The notes: a model not told the origin generated them from the letters alone. A stretch of DNA of 64,000 bases from Gongronella butleri (GCA_025201375.1 JAIWZP010000044.1:62001-126000); one strand, 5' to 3'; shown: positions 33,256 through 43,992, numbered from the stretch's first letter. Numbers and translations are program-made.

Positions 33256-34130
33256 GCGATAAATCCAAACTTTCTCGTTCAAACGAACCCACTCTTGCAG
33301 CATTGCGACATCTAGTTGGCTCGCTAGCACGATTTCAAAAAGGACGAATTTGCCAAGGGGAGCAGTCGAGAACTTGAAAACGGCTAAATTCAAGTCCTCT
33401 GATTGCCGCGCCGTTCCATCATATGGTAGATCGTCCCTTTTCACCGACAAACAGACAATAAAAACCAGGGATCCATTGGCTAGTTGTCGCGTAAAATGCA
33501 ATCAGATCTCTAATTTTGCCACAAGGCTAACTTTACGAGGATTGGCCACAGCGCCTTGAACATTGTCTCATCTGAAAGAGCGCAACATGGAGTGCAAGTA
33601 GACATCAGTGATCTCTGAAAAAAGTCAAGTTTCAGCAGAATTAACGCGACAACAAAGTTAGGCGTACGATAGCGACGCTTGAAAACCGCGTCAAGCTTCA
33701 AGTTACACGCGCCTGTTCCTAATCAGACCCATGCACCTGGACTGACTTTTGCTAGTGGACGCGTCGGCGGAGTTCTATGAGCGCGTTTTTTTTCGTGCAA
33801 ATCGCGCTTGAAAATTAATCTCAAATCGCTCATTGCTCGACAACGAGAAATGGACCGCGCTCCTTTTTGACATTTTCCACCGTTTCTCCCCTTGGGCTTT
33901 TCATGTATACAGGTTTGGTGGAATTCTGAAGACCTGCTTTTTCGATTTTGGTTTTGAGGGCGCACCGCGACGAAAATTTGATTTGTGCGTGACGCGCCCC
34001 CAACCACTTTTGACCGAGTACAGAACGGGATTCACTATGGGTTTCCATTGTGCTTTTTCACGTGGTGACGCGTTTCGGGCTTGCAGATCACCTCGTTGTT
34101 GAGTAGCTCACAATTTGAGACTTTTTTGAT
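33256..34130 (+). repeat. Repeat family R1, long copy d
   Basis: The most complete copy. The 5' part shares TCGTTCAAACGAACCCAC, TCTGATTGCCGCGCCGTTCC and TGACATTGG/GACATCAGTGATC landmarks with copy b (15060-15480) and with 46610-46900. The 3' part shares ACACGCGCCTGTTCCTAATC, TAGTGGACGCGTCGG, TTGCTCGACAACGAG and GAAGACCTGCTTTTTCGA with copies a, c and e. Confidence 0.65.
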
Positions 34131-34771
34131 GTATTTTGGATTCTTTATTCGTGCACTCCATTTCAATTGCTGAATTGCTGACGGGGTTGTGTGATTTTTG
34201 TTACAATGTTCACAAGCATCGTCTGTGTTAATTTTGAAGCGAATTGCTCCAGCTTGACGTGAACTGGCTTCAAAATCAATGTTTCAAGCCAAACACTTTC
34301 TTTTGTTGCATGCAATAAATAGAAAAGAGACTCTGTTCTTCATTCGTCAGTAGAAATGGGGTTGATTTCTCATCAAAAACGGCTTTAGGGCTGAGCTTGG
34401 CCTGATCAATGGCAACGCAAAATCAATGCATTTTAGAATAACCGCTATTTGATCCAATCCGGGTCACCCATGCGGTCCACGTTGATTCTTGTTCATCTTT
34501 TTTTATTGATTTGACGGATAACCATGTAATATAGCAAATGGATCACGGTAGAAATAAAAAAAAAAAGGGACAAAGAGAGAGAGAAGAAAACATGTACACG
34601 CGACAAAAAAAATCTACTTGTAAAAAGCGAGGGGCGAGAGAAAGAGAAAGGTAAGAGGGAGGGAGGGGGGGAGAGCCAGCAAGAGGGAATACACTGATGC
34701 CTTTGAAAGGGGAATCACAGAGAAAGAAAATAGAAAGAGAGACAACGAGAAGGGAGGGATGGGATTAAAAT
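34131..34771. other. Gene-free interval
   Basis: About 640 bp. The right part (34555-34770) is GA-rich on the plus strand, that is a T/C-rich 3' UTR for the minus-strand gene. Nothing else seen. Confidence 0.5.
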
Positions 34772-36052
34772 TCACGATGCCATGGACGAGATGATCTGTT
34801 CTTCCCAAAAGAGCTGCATTTGCCTGATTTTTGTGGACGAGTCGTTGTCCAAGTCGTCGAGTCCCCACATGATTTCGTGGACCTGCTTTTGGACCTCGCC
34901 CTTTTCGAGGACAATGGCATCGTCGTCGTCCTTTTCCTCGAGGAATTTGTTGATTCTGCGGATATCCTTGCGGACCTCGTGGACGGTCTTTGCGATGGAG
35001 CGCAGGCGCTGGTTCAGCTCTGTGACCTGGCGCTTGCTGACATACATGAGCTCCTTTAGCTCCTCGAGCGAGTCCGCCATGCCGGATGTATCCATGGACA
35101 GGTGGCGAAGCAAGGGCACGGGGTTCTCGTACGAATAGGCTTGGTCGTAGAGGGTGACTTTGACTTGGCCGACCAGATGCTCCAATTCGCGCAAGCAATC
35201 CAAGGGCATGGTGCTTGCCTCCTTGCGCAGTGCATTCTCCAGATTGCGCAAAATCACGGTTTGCCGCTCCCTGTCACGCGATTTGCTCTCGACAAGTCCA
35301 GCCACGGATGTAATGACGAATTCCAGCGGTTGCTTTTTTTTCACGGTGGTTGATGCGTTTGTTGCCGTGTGTGGATCGTCAATGGTGGCGGCCAAAGTGT
35401 GTGTCAGGCGCTTGTGCAGCGTCTTGGACTCCCACACCACGGAATTCAGATCCTCCAGCTGCCGCTTCAGCACCTCGAATGGATCGTCATCGATTTCAGG
35501 CTCCAACGACGACCACGTCGACGAAAATGACGATCGGCGGCTGCGTCCAAACGTCGACCATTGCAACGGCGACATCACGGGGCTGGTCTGGTCAGACACG
35601 CTTTCGGGGAGCTCATTAATTGCGTTATCCAGCATATAAGGTGCCGATGGAGACGCGTGGACGAGATGGCCATTTTGTTGTTGTTGCTGCTGTTGTTGCG
35701 TGGCGGTAGTGCTGCTGCTACTGGTGCTACTGCTTGGTCGCTGGTGCATCTGTTGTTGGTGCGGATGATCATAATGGCTCGCGGTGCTCGTGGATGTTTG
35801 CATAGCCGGGCTCTCTGGGTGAAGCGGGCTGGACAAACTGCGGTCCATGGCAAGGCTCGCAAGCTTGCTGCTGGGCGTCGGCGACAATGGCTCCAGCGGC
35901 TGCGTAGCCGAGTGTAATTCGGCTGCAAGCGACGACCCAAGAGGCGCCGCCATCGCGTATCCCTTGCCCATGAGCTCATCTTCCAGGGATAAGCTCGCCG
36001 CAAAAGCGTCATCTTCATATAACTCGTCGTGCATATGTGTCTCCGTAGCCAT
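34772..36052 (-). CDS. Unrecognised acidic coiled-coil protein
   Basis: Intronless, 426 residues, no family I recognise. The first ~190 residues are low complexity: an acidic start (MHDELYEDDAFAASLSLEDE), Pro/Ser/Thr-rich sequence, and a poly-Gln run (Q8) after SSSTTAT. From about residue 195 the composition becomes helical and charged: DDDPFEVLKRQLEDLNSVVW, RDRERQTVILRNLENALRKE, LDCLRELEHLVGQVK, SLEELKELMYVSKRQVTELN, then a second coiled coil ending HEIMWGLDDLDND. Serines flanked by basic residues (GRSRRSSFSS) are possible kinase sites. No membrane span. The start is the first Met after a stop-rich leader. It could be a cytoskeletal or polarity scaffold, but that is only a guess from composition. 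Confidence 0.75.
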   Translation of the reverse strand: MATETHMHDELYEDDAFAASLSLEDELMGKGYAMAAPLGSSLAAELHSATQPLEPLSPTPSSKLASLAMDRSLSSPLHPESPAMQTSTSTASHYDHPHQQQMHQRPSSSTSSSSTTATQQQQQQQQNGHLVHASPSAPYMLDNAINELPESVSDQTSPVMSPLQWSTFGRSRRSSFSSTWSSLEPEIDDDPFEVLKRQLEDLNSVVWESKTLHKRLTHTLAATIDDPHTATNASTTVKKKQPLEFVITSVAGLVESKSRDRERQTVILRNLENALRKEASTMPLDCLRELEHLVGQVKVTLYDQAYSYENPVPLLRHLSMDTSGMADSLEELKELMYVSKRQVTELNQRLRSIAKTVHEVRKDIRRINKFLEEKDDDDAIVLEKGEVQKQVHEIMWGLDDLDNDSSTKIRQMQLFWEEQIISSMAS

Positions 36053-37343
36053 AACGAATGAAAAAATAAATAAAAAGGCGGGCTTGAGGACAAGAACGAA
36101 TAAAATATGAAAAAAAAAGAAGAGAGGGGAAAGAGCTCAAACAAAAAAGAAAAAAAAAAAAAGGTTCAATCGCTGACGCCGGTTGCTACTGTGACCAAAG
36201 TGGATGGCCTGGCTCATGGTGACACACGAACACATGGAAAAAAAGGCCCAAAATCCCCCCCTTGGCAAGCGTTTCATCCATCAAAGCAAATTCATGGCCC
36301 ACTTTTGCAACCCGTGCACACATTGGCCGTCCTCCATCGCCTTGTGTGTGTGTGTGTGCCTGGAAAAAAAAAGAGCAAACGCGCCGTGCCTGAGGGCAGA
36401 GAAAGCTCAGCCAACCAATAAACACCCGTCGTTTCACGTTTCACGCCAAATAGTAAAAAATGCAAGCTTGTTGCCCTGTTGTCATCATGCAATGCATGCC
36501 AAAAAGTCATACCCAGGGCAGTGCCCAGAGCATGCAAATCAGCTCAGCAGTCAATTTGTTGCATCTTGTTATCAAATGGATTGATTCTGACAATTTGATC
36601 TTTTCTTCTTTTTCTGACCAAGAGCATTGAACTCTTACTGTCGTGAAATCCTTGTGAAATAGCGGTAGCTGGGCAATTGGACAGACAGGCGTGATCAACG
36701 ACGAGCAAGATATATAAAAAAAAACAAATGCGAGGAAATCTCTTTGCTTTTGCACTTTTTTTTAAGCCGATATTTACGGCATGAAACGAGTGCAATAGCT
36801 GTCAAAGGAACAAATTGGATGCACAATTCAATGATGTGAAGCCAAAAAGGTCAAAAAGGGGGCGATTGCTACGAAAAATTGCAACAGCTGCGTCATCTCA
36901 ATTTTTATCGCTTCGAAACAAGTTTAATTGCCTATTTCGTGCCTTGTTTCTTGCAAATGTGTTGGTGGGCAAGACGCTGTCATGCCGCTGTGGAGCACAA
37001 TGGCTCAAAAAATTAGAAATGAGAATGCTTGCTGTCTCCAAAGGTACACGTGACGCCGCAGTGGGACATGGAATGTCAGAGAGCTTGGGGTGCATCCAAT
37101 TGGCATGGATTCAGTGGCGCAGTCCAGCCATTGACGCTTGTCAAGCTGGCCATTTCACTCATTTTGTCAAATTAAGCGACGCGCTGTTCTTGGGTTCCAG
37201 GCGGTTCTGGTCCATTGTCAAACTTTCGTGAGCGTCGGGTGTCCAATTGTCGTGCTCCCCGTTTTCTGTGGCACTGGCTCCGAACTCCTGCCATTCTCCC
37301 CTTTTTTCGTTCTTTTTTCTACTTTTTTTTTCTTCCACCTCTT
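36053..37343. other. Gene-free interval between divergent genes
   Basis: About 1.29 kb. Contains a short TG repeat near 36343-36358 and scattered CCAAT-like sites. An open frame at 36815-37231 has no support. The right end is the T-rich leader of the Bax-inhibitor gene. Confidence 0.5.
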
Positions 37344-37665
37344 ATGTCTGACCACCCGTACAACCAAGGCAAGTCCTGGGCAAACAACACAAGCAACGAG
37401 CAGCAGCTATCGCGGCCGGTGCGGCGGCACCTGGTCAACGTGTATCTGACTATTGCGGCTATGTTGGCCGTCGCGGCCGTCGGCGCACAATACGGCGGGC
37501 CATACTCGCCGCTACACGCCGTCTCGGGCGGCGTCATCGAGGTTGGTGCCGTCATCGGCAGCGTCTTTGGTATCCGAAACATGCGTCAGGGCGATCCGCT
37601 GCGCTGGGGTCTCCTCCTGGTAAAGAAAAAAAAATTAAAAAACGACGCGAAATGGCTAAAAGTTG

Positions 37666-37698
<33 letters not shown>

Positions 37699-38261
37699 GT
37701 AGGTGTATTCGTTGTTCAGCGGCATCTCACTGAGTAACCTGGTGGGGATGTACATGTATTGGGATCCGTCGGGGCGTCTGCTGCTTGGGGCGCTGACAGG
37801 CGCCATTTTCATCTTTTTGGGCTTTTCGATGAGCGCGGTGCTGGCGAATCGGCGCAGCATGCTGTACGTGGGTGGCATGGCAGGCAGCCTGCTTGGTTTG
37901 ATGATGTGGGCGTCGCTTGCCAATATCTTTTTCATCCGGTCGTCGTCCATGTTCTCGGCCGAGCTGTACATTGGCCTCATTGCCTTTGCAGGCTTTGGTA
38001 AGAAACACTGGCATTGACAAAAAAGGGACTTGTCATGACGCCATTTTTTTTTATTTGCTTTTAGTTCTTTACGATACACAAATGATCGTCGAACAGGCAA
38101 GTGCTGGGTTCACAGACATCCCGCGCCATGCATTGGAGCTGTTCATGGATCTGTTTGCCTTGTTTGTGCGCCTGGCAATGATTGTGCTACGACGCGACCA
38201 AGAGCGCGACGAGGATAATCGCCGCCGACGCGAGCGACGACGCGAACAGCGGCGGTTTTAA
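37344..38261 (+). CDS. Bax inhibitor-1 (TMBIM) family membrane protein
   Basis: Multi-spanning ER/Golgi membrane protein of the BI-1/TMBIM family, linked to calcium leak and cell-death or unfolded-protein responses. Three exons, about 260 residues. Hydrophobic segments in order: VNVYLTIAAMLAVAAVGAQ, GGVIEVGAVIGSVFGI, WGLLLVYSLFSGISLSNLVG, LLLGALTGAIFIFLGFSMSA, YVGGMAGSLLGLMMWASLA and LYIGLIAFAGFVLYDTQMIV. The last contains the family YDTQ motif. ALELFMDLFALFVRLAMIVL follows, the typical seventh half-helix, and the tail is Arg-rich (RRRRERRREQRRF). A run of about 32 T lies in intron 1 before the TAG acceptor. The start lies just after a T/C leader and precedes PVRRHLVNVY, a usual BI-1 N-terminus. 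Fungal homologues are known as Bxi1/Ybh3. Confidence 0.9.
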
Positions 38262-38323
38262 ATAAAAAAAAAGACGCGTTCATTTTTCCTTTTTTTTTTA
38301 ATTCATTTTATTTACAAATGGGT

Positions 38324-39073
38324 CTATTTTGAAAGCAAACAAAGCATGGATGTGCCGTGCAACACGGTGGATGGATGCACCTTTGTATGTGCGCGCTGCT
38401 CGAGCAATGCCATGGGGAGATTGGCCATGCTGGTGGCGCGCGGCACGACCATGTCTGCAGATGCAGCAGATGCATTGGTGTTGGTGGGCTGCAGAGGAGG
38501 AGGAGGAGGAAGAGGACCAGATGATGGCGAGGTCAATCTTGGTGCCACCGTCGTAGAAGTAGAAATGCCGGCACGCTGATTTCTCGCCTGGTCTTTGGGT
38601 AACGCGGGTGTCCAGTCCTTGAGTCGCGTCAATTGGTCGATTTCGTGCTGAAGATGAGTGAAAGCGCGGTCCATGCCAATGACGTGCGCCGCGTGGGTGT
38701 GTATTTCCTGCGAAAGAAGCAACAAGCGATTCTGGTACTCGTGTAATTTCTCGCGGATGTGGCACAATTTCTGGATCCATTGATGGCGGCTGTCATGGAT
38801 CATGGCATGCTGCTCCGCAGTCACCCACTGCTCCTGCTCGACCATCCGCTGGATCATTTGCGTCTCCTGGTGCAAATGGTGCCGGATGTGCCGCCAATGC
38901 CGCTTGGCTCGCGCGTACTTTGCCGCATAATGCTGCTGCGCATGATACACCTGCTCGTATCGCGTCCACCGCTGCTGCCGCTGCTGTACCAACAACTCGT
39001 ACTGCGCCATCAGGGCTTCGCGCTGCTTCTCCGTGCCCCACTGGTCGCCTTTGGCTTTTTTCAAAAACAACAT
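38324..39073 (-). CDS. Unrecognised basic coiled-coil protein
   Basis: Single exon, 249 residues from Met 39073 (MLFLKKAKGDQWG). An in-frame upstream Met exists at 39319, but the intervening sequence is K/F-rich leader-like. Residues ~10-150 form an unusually Gln/His/Arg-rich helix (QQRQQRWTRYEQVYHAQQHY, KRHWRHIRHHLHQETQMIQR, REKLHEYQNRLLLLSQEIHT), predicted as coiled coil. The C-terminal part is disordered with a poly-Pro stretch (GPLPPPPPLQPTN). No family recognised. Its 3' end lies only 62 bp from the convergent Bax-inhibitor gene, so their 3' UTRs probably overlap. Confidence 0.7.
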   Translation of the reverse strand: MLFLKKAKGDQWGTEKQREALMAQYELLVQQRQQRWTRYEQVYHAQQHYAAKYARAKRHWRHIRHHLHQETQMIQRMVEQEQWVTAEQHAMIHDSRHQWIQKLCHIREKLHEYQNRLLLLSQEIHTHAAHVIGMDRAFTHLQHEIDQLTRLKDWTPALPKDQARNQRAGISTSTTVAPRLTSPSSGPLPPPPPLQPTNTNASAASADMVVPRATSMANLPMALLEQRAHTKVHPSTVLHGTSMLCLLSK

Positions 39074-39556
39074 TTTAAGAGCTGACCCCCACCAAAAAAA
39101 TTTAAAAAAAAAGAGGGAAAAAACGACACCTGGGAATCCACCACACACACTTTCTTCCTCTTGATCTTTCGGTAATTTTTCTTTTCTTTTTGTTTTGTTT
39201 GCACGCTCTTTTGGCGTAAAATCAAGACATTTTTGGGGTTTCTTTATTGAGGGAGAGAGGGGTGTTTTGAGAGACGTGCGAGTGGGGTATTGGTAGAAAA
39301 AAAAAAGGACGCGAGGCATCCATTGGGTAGAAAAAAAATTGATTCTATTTACAAGAGCAATTGGGATCCATCAAGATTGATCCGTGAGCGTATAAAAAGG
39401 AGGCGAATCCAAGCGATTTCATGCGATTTCACAAGACCTTGAGCCACCGCCAATCACTGCGACTATCAAGAAAAGAGAAAAAGAGAAAAAGAGAAAAGAG
39501 AGAGTGTCAGCCACGTGTATAAACATGTAAAGAAAAAAAAAAAAGGAGGACAGGTC
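39074..39556. other. Intergenic, possible last exon of the kinase gene
   Basis: About 480 bp. On the minus strand a good donor (AC|GTAAGA at 39557 and below) and a T/C-rich tract ending CTTGATAG (near 39465) could splice the kinase gene into a short extra exon with a TGA at 39429-39431. Confidence 0.45.
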
Positions 39557-41157
39557 TTACGTGTCGTCGTCGTCATTGGGGTCCGAGTCCTGGTCATTGT
39601 CGTCGTGATTGGTTTCACTATCTGCGCCGTCGGTATCCATGAGTAGGGCCATCAATGGCAGCACATTGGCCGGTCCATCGTCGGTATCGTCACGCCGGCG
39701 CACCTTGACGTCGTCGTCATCAATGCCATCGATGCTGAGTTGCCGTCGCTTGCCAATGGTCGTGGTGCTAAAGTGCGGTGGTGCTGCATCCAGGTGCTTG
39801 GGATCCTGGTCCGTCTCGATGGATGAGAACGATGGTGACGTTGGCGACGTCGACAGGGTCGAATTGATCAGGCTGGGCACGGGCATGTCGACGTCGGCGA
39901 TGATTTCCGCGTGTGGTTGCGCAAAGAACGCGTGCTTGAGCGCGTCGTCCGCCTTTAGCCGCTGCGACGGGTTGAAAAACAGGAATTGCCGCAAGAGATC
40001 TAGCATGACTGGCGTTGCTTCCGGAATCACGGTCGCCAGCGGCTGAGGCGACATGTGTGGGAATTCAAATCCGATGCGGTGCGCGAGCTTGACGCCCTCG
40101 CGCCACTCGCCCCCGCCATCCAGCGCAGAAATCGTCGACACCGTATTGACGGGCGGCTTTTTTTCTTCAATGGTCTTGCGTCGTGCAAACCCGGGGCTCG
40201 CGCGCGGCCGATCGGCAACGCTCTTTTTACGCGCCGCAGCAACGTACCGGTTGCCAGGGCTGCCAAGCACCTTGCAGATGCAAAACAGCTGGTCAATCTC
40301 GGACTCGCCAGGAAACAGCGGCTGCCCGCAAATCAATTCAGCAAAAATCGCGCCAATGGCCCACAAATCCACAGCACTCGAATAATTGCTCGAACGCAGC
40401 AGCACTTCCGGTGCGCGATACCTACAAAAATAGAAAAAAAAGAGGGTCAGAAACCTTTTTTTTTTTTTCTTGCTTCGCGCGTTCCGCGTCGTTCCCGTGC
40501 CATCCTTTTTTTTTTTTTCATGCTCACCATCGCGTGCTGACGTATTCCGTGTAAGGTGGGTGGCTACTGGTCTCCTTGGCCAGGCCAAAGTCGGCGAGTT
40601 TGATGACGGGTGTGCCGCTGGTATAGGTGATGAGGAGGTTTTCTGGCTTGAGATCGCGGTGGAAGATGTTATTGGCGTGAATGTGGGCGACGGCTTGCAG
40701 TGTCTGGCGCATGATGATGCCCAGCTCGCTGGCAGAGAAGCGCGTGTGGTTGTCGCGCTTTTGCTTAATCCATTGGTACAGGTTGCCGCCGTCCATATGC
40801 TCCATCACAAAGCACAACTCGTGTGAAGGCGAAAACAAGATATCAAACGTTTGCACAATATGAACGTGCGTGGGTATCAGGTTGAGGATCTTGCACTCAA
40901 GCAAGCGGTCGCACTCTTCTGCAGAGTCAAACTTGCGTTTCATAATCTTGATGGCCACCTTGAAAACGTTGCATAAACGAAAGGGTCCTTGGGCGTGAGT
41001 ACTTTCGCACATGACTCCCCTTTTTTATTTTTTTGCCCTCGTCGCTTACATGTTTGCCCGTCTTTTTTTGCACTGCCTGATGCACGGAGCCAAAGGACCC
41101 CGCACCAATCACAGAAAGAAAGTTATACTCGTCGTGGGGGCATGCGTTCCGTATCAT
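39557..41157 (-). CDS. Ime2/MAK-type CMGC protein kinase
   Basis: Serine/threonine kinase of the RCK branch (MAK/ICK/MOK; fungal Ime2, Mde3, Crk1), usually linked to meiosis, morphogenesis or cilia. Three exons, ~470 residues. All catalytic motifs are intact: GAGSFGSV glycine loop, Lys in [22 protein letters not shown] in LADFGLAK, the dual-phosphorylation TEY in [32 protein letters not shown] and [20 protein letters not shown]. The [13 protein letters not shown] loop is what separates this branch from CDKs and MAPKs. A ~60-residue insert rich in Arg/Lys/Pro ([12 protein letters not shown]) interrupts the C-lobe. The C-terminus is a long acidic tail ([15 protein letters not shown]). The stop TAA overlaps a perfect GTAAGA donor, so the true end may lie in a further exon at about 39429-39464 (adding RSDWRWLKVL). 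Confidence 0.88.
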
Positions 41158-41313
41158 TGAACAAAAACGAAGAAAAAAAAAGGCAAAAAGGGAACAGGGA
41201 AGAAAAGGACAGAAAAACTGAACGAACAGGAAAAAGGAGGGAAACTTTATTTAGCGGGCTGCCATGACAAACAGCCAATCAAATCAATCCCCGCCTGCAT
41301 TTTTTTTTTTTTT

Positions 41314-41586
41314 TCAATAAGCGGTGCGATGCTTCACAATGTCGGGATCGGTCATCAGCTTGTGCGAGCCTGTTGACACGCCAACTATAAATGGATGTCG
41401 TCCAGTCACCAATGGCAACAAATGCAACCGTCAGTCTCATGAAAACAAGAATAAAAAATGGCATAATCATTGTTTACCTGTGAGCGCACCGGCCACAAAG
41501 GCCGTCAGCATCTTTGCTTCGCTAGGATAGTTGTTTTTGACAAGGCGAAGGCAATGCCTCGCACTGGTTACAAGAGAGCCCATCAT
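41314..41586 (-). CDS. Small unrecognised protein, two exons
   Basis: About 59 residues. Exon 1: MMGSLVTSARHCLRLVKNNY, then PSEAKMLTAFVAGALT. A GT-AG intron (about 41387-41477, ending TTATAG) leads to VGVSTGSHKLMTDPDIVKHR followed by TAY and stop. It is basic and amphipathic at the N-terminus, with a short hydrophobic centre (MLTAFVAGALT), so a mitochondrial inner-membrane micro-protein is plausible, but I do not recognise the family. A TATA box (TTTATAAA) lies 71 bp upstream at 41657-41664, which supports a real gene. Confidence 0.6.
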
Positions 41587-41656
41587 TTTTTGAATAGAAT
41601 TGTTTGGTAAAAAAGAAGATTGGTATGAAAATAAAAGACAAACAAAACTCGCTTGG

Positions 41657-41664
41657 TTTATAAA
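41657..41664 (-). promoter_or_regulatory. TATA box of the small gene
   Basis: TTTATAAA on the minus strand, 71 bp above ATG 41586. Confidence 0.5.
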
Positions 41665-41676
41665 GACCTTGCCAGC

Positions 41677-41952
41677 TTATTTTTTCTTGACGTGGGTTTC
41701 ATCCCATTCATGCGAAAAATAGCGAATCACAATCACGCCTTTCATGGGAAAGTGCTGGACAACTTGCCGTTTCAAGCAACACCACACGATGAACAGGTGA
41801 CCGAGCCATGAGATCGCAGACGAACGGGGTGCATCGGCAACCAGTACAATCGCCAAATCACCCGCGCTCTTTTCGCCTGGCCTGCCCAGCTCGTAAAAAA
41901 AGGGGGGGGGCGGGGACACACTGCCTCGCGAAGAAAAAAAAAAAAGGCACAA
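41677..41952 (-). CDS. Possible small protein or terminal exon
   Basis: An open stretch on the minus strand ends SWLGHLFIVWCCLKRQVVQH, then FPMKGVIVIRYFSHEWDETH and VKKK before a stop at about 41677. The last ~70 codons look coding-like, with a single hydrophobic segment. A TACGAG acceptor-like site near 41892 could start an exon there, with an upstream ATG near 42005. I cannot build a complete model or name a family. Confidence 0.25.
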   Translation of the reverse strand: MCLFFFSSRGSVSPPPPFFYELGRPGEKSAGDLAIVLVADAPRSSAISWLGHLFIVWCCLKRQVVQHFPMKGVIVIRYFSHEWDETHVKKK

Positions 41953-42979
41953 CTTGTTTTCTCAGATCCACCCAATGTCAAGTTGCTATCGCATTGAACA
42001 CTCATTTATGGGCTACCTTTTCGTTTTAGAGCACCGGCATCGACAAGCTATAGACTAACATGGTTTCGCTTTTTTTTTTTTTTTTTTTTTTTGCGCCAGG
42101 CATGTCTCTTCGCTGCACGACCGTTTTTCAATGCAGCCCACAAAGCAAATATCCTCACGAATTGTAATTTTGCTGCATTTTGTGAGGACTGCAAGATCTC
42201 TCGGGCGCAGAAAAAAAGTGATTACGCGCAAGACACCATTTTCCAACGAAATAATAATAATACTAATAATGACTCTTCGTGTCCATTGGTGGCCAAGACT
42301 GGGCGTGGCACTCATGGATTGGGATCATCTACACTTCTGCAGGATACATATTTCACAGCACATTTCATGCCATCCAAGCGGTCAAATCGCGCTTTGTAAA
42401 AACGCGACTGTTTGAGAATGGCGTTTAAGCGGGGGCATACAGTATTTAAAATCATTGATCTGTCGGTATGCCTGTGTGTACACGTATCCGTGCTCTGATC
42501 TGTTTCGTCTGAGAGGCGTATCTCAGAGGCAAGTGCACGAGTTTTTATCGCACCGTCGTGTTTTCTGGTAAAATCGCTTGCTGTCGCCAAGCTGCCATCC
42601 AATCTGCTTGAAAATTTGAGCGGCACAGAACCGCTAGTCTTCGACCTTTGCCGCTTGTCACAAGGTATTCTAAAGGCAGTAAAATGCGATATCAAAAACG
42701 AAGAAAAAATGGGCCAATTTCACCGTTTCGCGTTTTGAGCGTCATTTGCAGTCGTCGACTCAATCAAAAGTTCAAAACTGGTTCAGTGTTTGAAATGCAT
42801 CACTATTCTTCAGCTTGAAAGCATGTAACGAAGCGCTGTGATGCTGCTGCTGTGAATGGCAATCAGCCAAATTAAAAAAGCAAAATCGAATTTGCCTCTC
42901 TACACCAGAATCATTGCTCAGGGCATGTAATCTCACTGCAATTTTTCATATTGAAAACGGCACGATACTGTATCATACT
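41953..42979. other. Gene-free interval
   Basis: About 1 kb without a supported gene. A T tract of about 24 lies near 42069-42092. From about 42430 the sequence becomes repeat-like, with TACAGTATTT and CATACTGTA-type motifs. Confidence 0.5.
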
Positions 42980-43992
42980 GTACAGTGCCCTAGCAAAAAA
43001 AACTTCACAACTCCCTATTGCCCTGCAGTGCGAGGTATCAAGTTTATCGCTTTAATCTGTTCTGAATTGATCAATAATGACTCCAATGACATGAAATTTC
43101 GTAGGAACAGTGGTTTAAAAGTATAAAAATGATTCTAAAATTATGAAGTGGATATAGTAAGTGGAATTTGAAATAGACTAAAAAAGGGGTACCTGACGCG
43201 TCACGCGACGCGACGCGTACCTACACACATAAAATGGCCTGTGGGGATGAATTGACATTATGAATCACTATCTCCAAATTTTACAAGACAAACATGTTGT
43301 TGCTTGATTATATTCTGTGAATCCATTACATGGTACATGTATCAGAGCTGAGCTGAGCTCGACAAAAGAAAAACACCACCGTGGCGCGTCACGTGCCAGA
43401 CGCGTCTGGAATAGCGATTTTCACCTCTGGCAACTAGTTTTAATCAATTTTTTGGCTTGAAATTTCCGTAATTATTTAATATTAAAGGGCCGGAACAGGA
43501 TATTATTGATTAGTTGTGATTATGTCAGCCAGTTAGAGGACAACGACTATATTAAGGAAATTGCGGCTTATGACGCGTCTGACGCGCCACAGTGGTTATT
43601 TTACGTTTGCCGAGCTCAGCTCAGCTCTGATACATGTACCATGTAATGGATTCACAGAATATAATCAAGCAACAACATGTTTGTCTTGTAAAATTTGGAG
43701 ATAGTGATTCATAATGTCAATTCATCCCCACAGGCCATTTTATGTGTGTAGGTACGCGTCGCGTCGCGTGACGCGTCAGGTACCCCTTTTTTAGTCTATT
43801 TCAAATTCCACTTACTATATCCACTTCATAATTTTAGAATCATTTTTATACTTTTAAACCACTGTTCCTACGAAATTTCATGTCATTGGAGTCATTATTG
43901 ATCAATTCAGAACAGATTAAAGCGATAAACTTGATACCTCGCACTGCAGGGCAATAGGGAGTTGTGAAGTTTTTTTTGCTAGGGCACTGTAC
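42980..43992. repeat. Perfect inverted repeat: two 382-bp arms, 249-bp spacer
   Basis: Left arm 42980-43361 and right arm 43611-43992 read as exact reverse complements along their whole length by eye. Outer ends are GTACAGTGCCCTAGC and GCTAGGGCACTGTAC; inner ends are GAGCTGAGCTGAGCTCG and its complement. The arms include an ACGCGTCACGCGACGCG cluster. Beyond the perfect blocks, both inward (GTGGCGCGTCA on each side) and outward, the two sides are still similar but diverged. No open frame for a transposase lies in the spacer, so a foldback or MITE-like element, or a conversion-homogenised older inverted repeat, fits best. Confidence 0.9.

Noticed and set aside
36815..37231. 138-codon plus-strand frame with basic N-terminus
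   Set aside because: No family resemblance, no leader or splice context, and it sits in the upstream region of the Bax-inhibitor gene.
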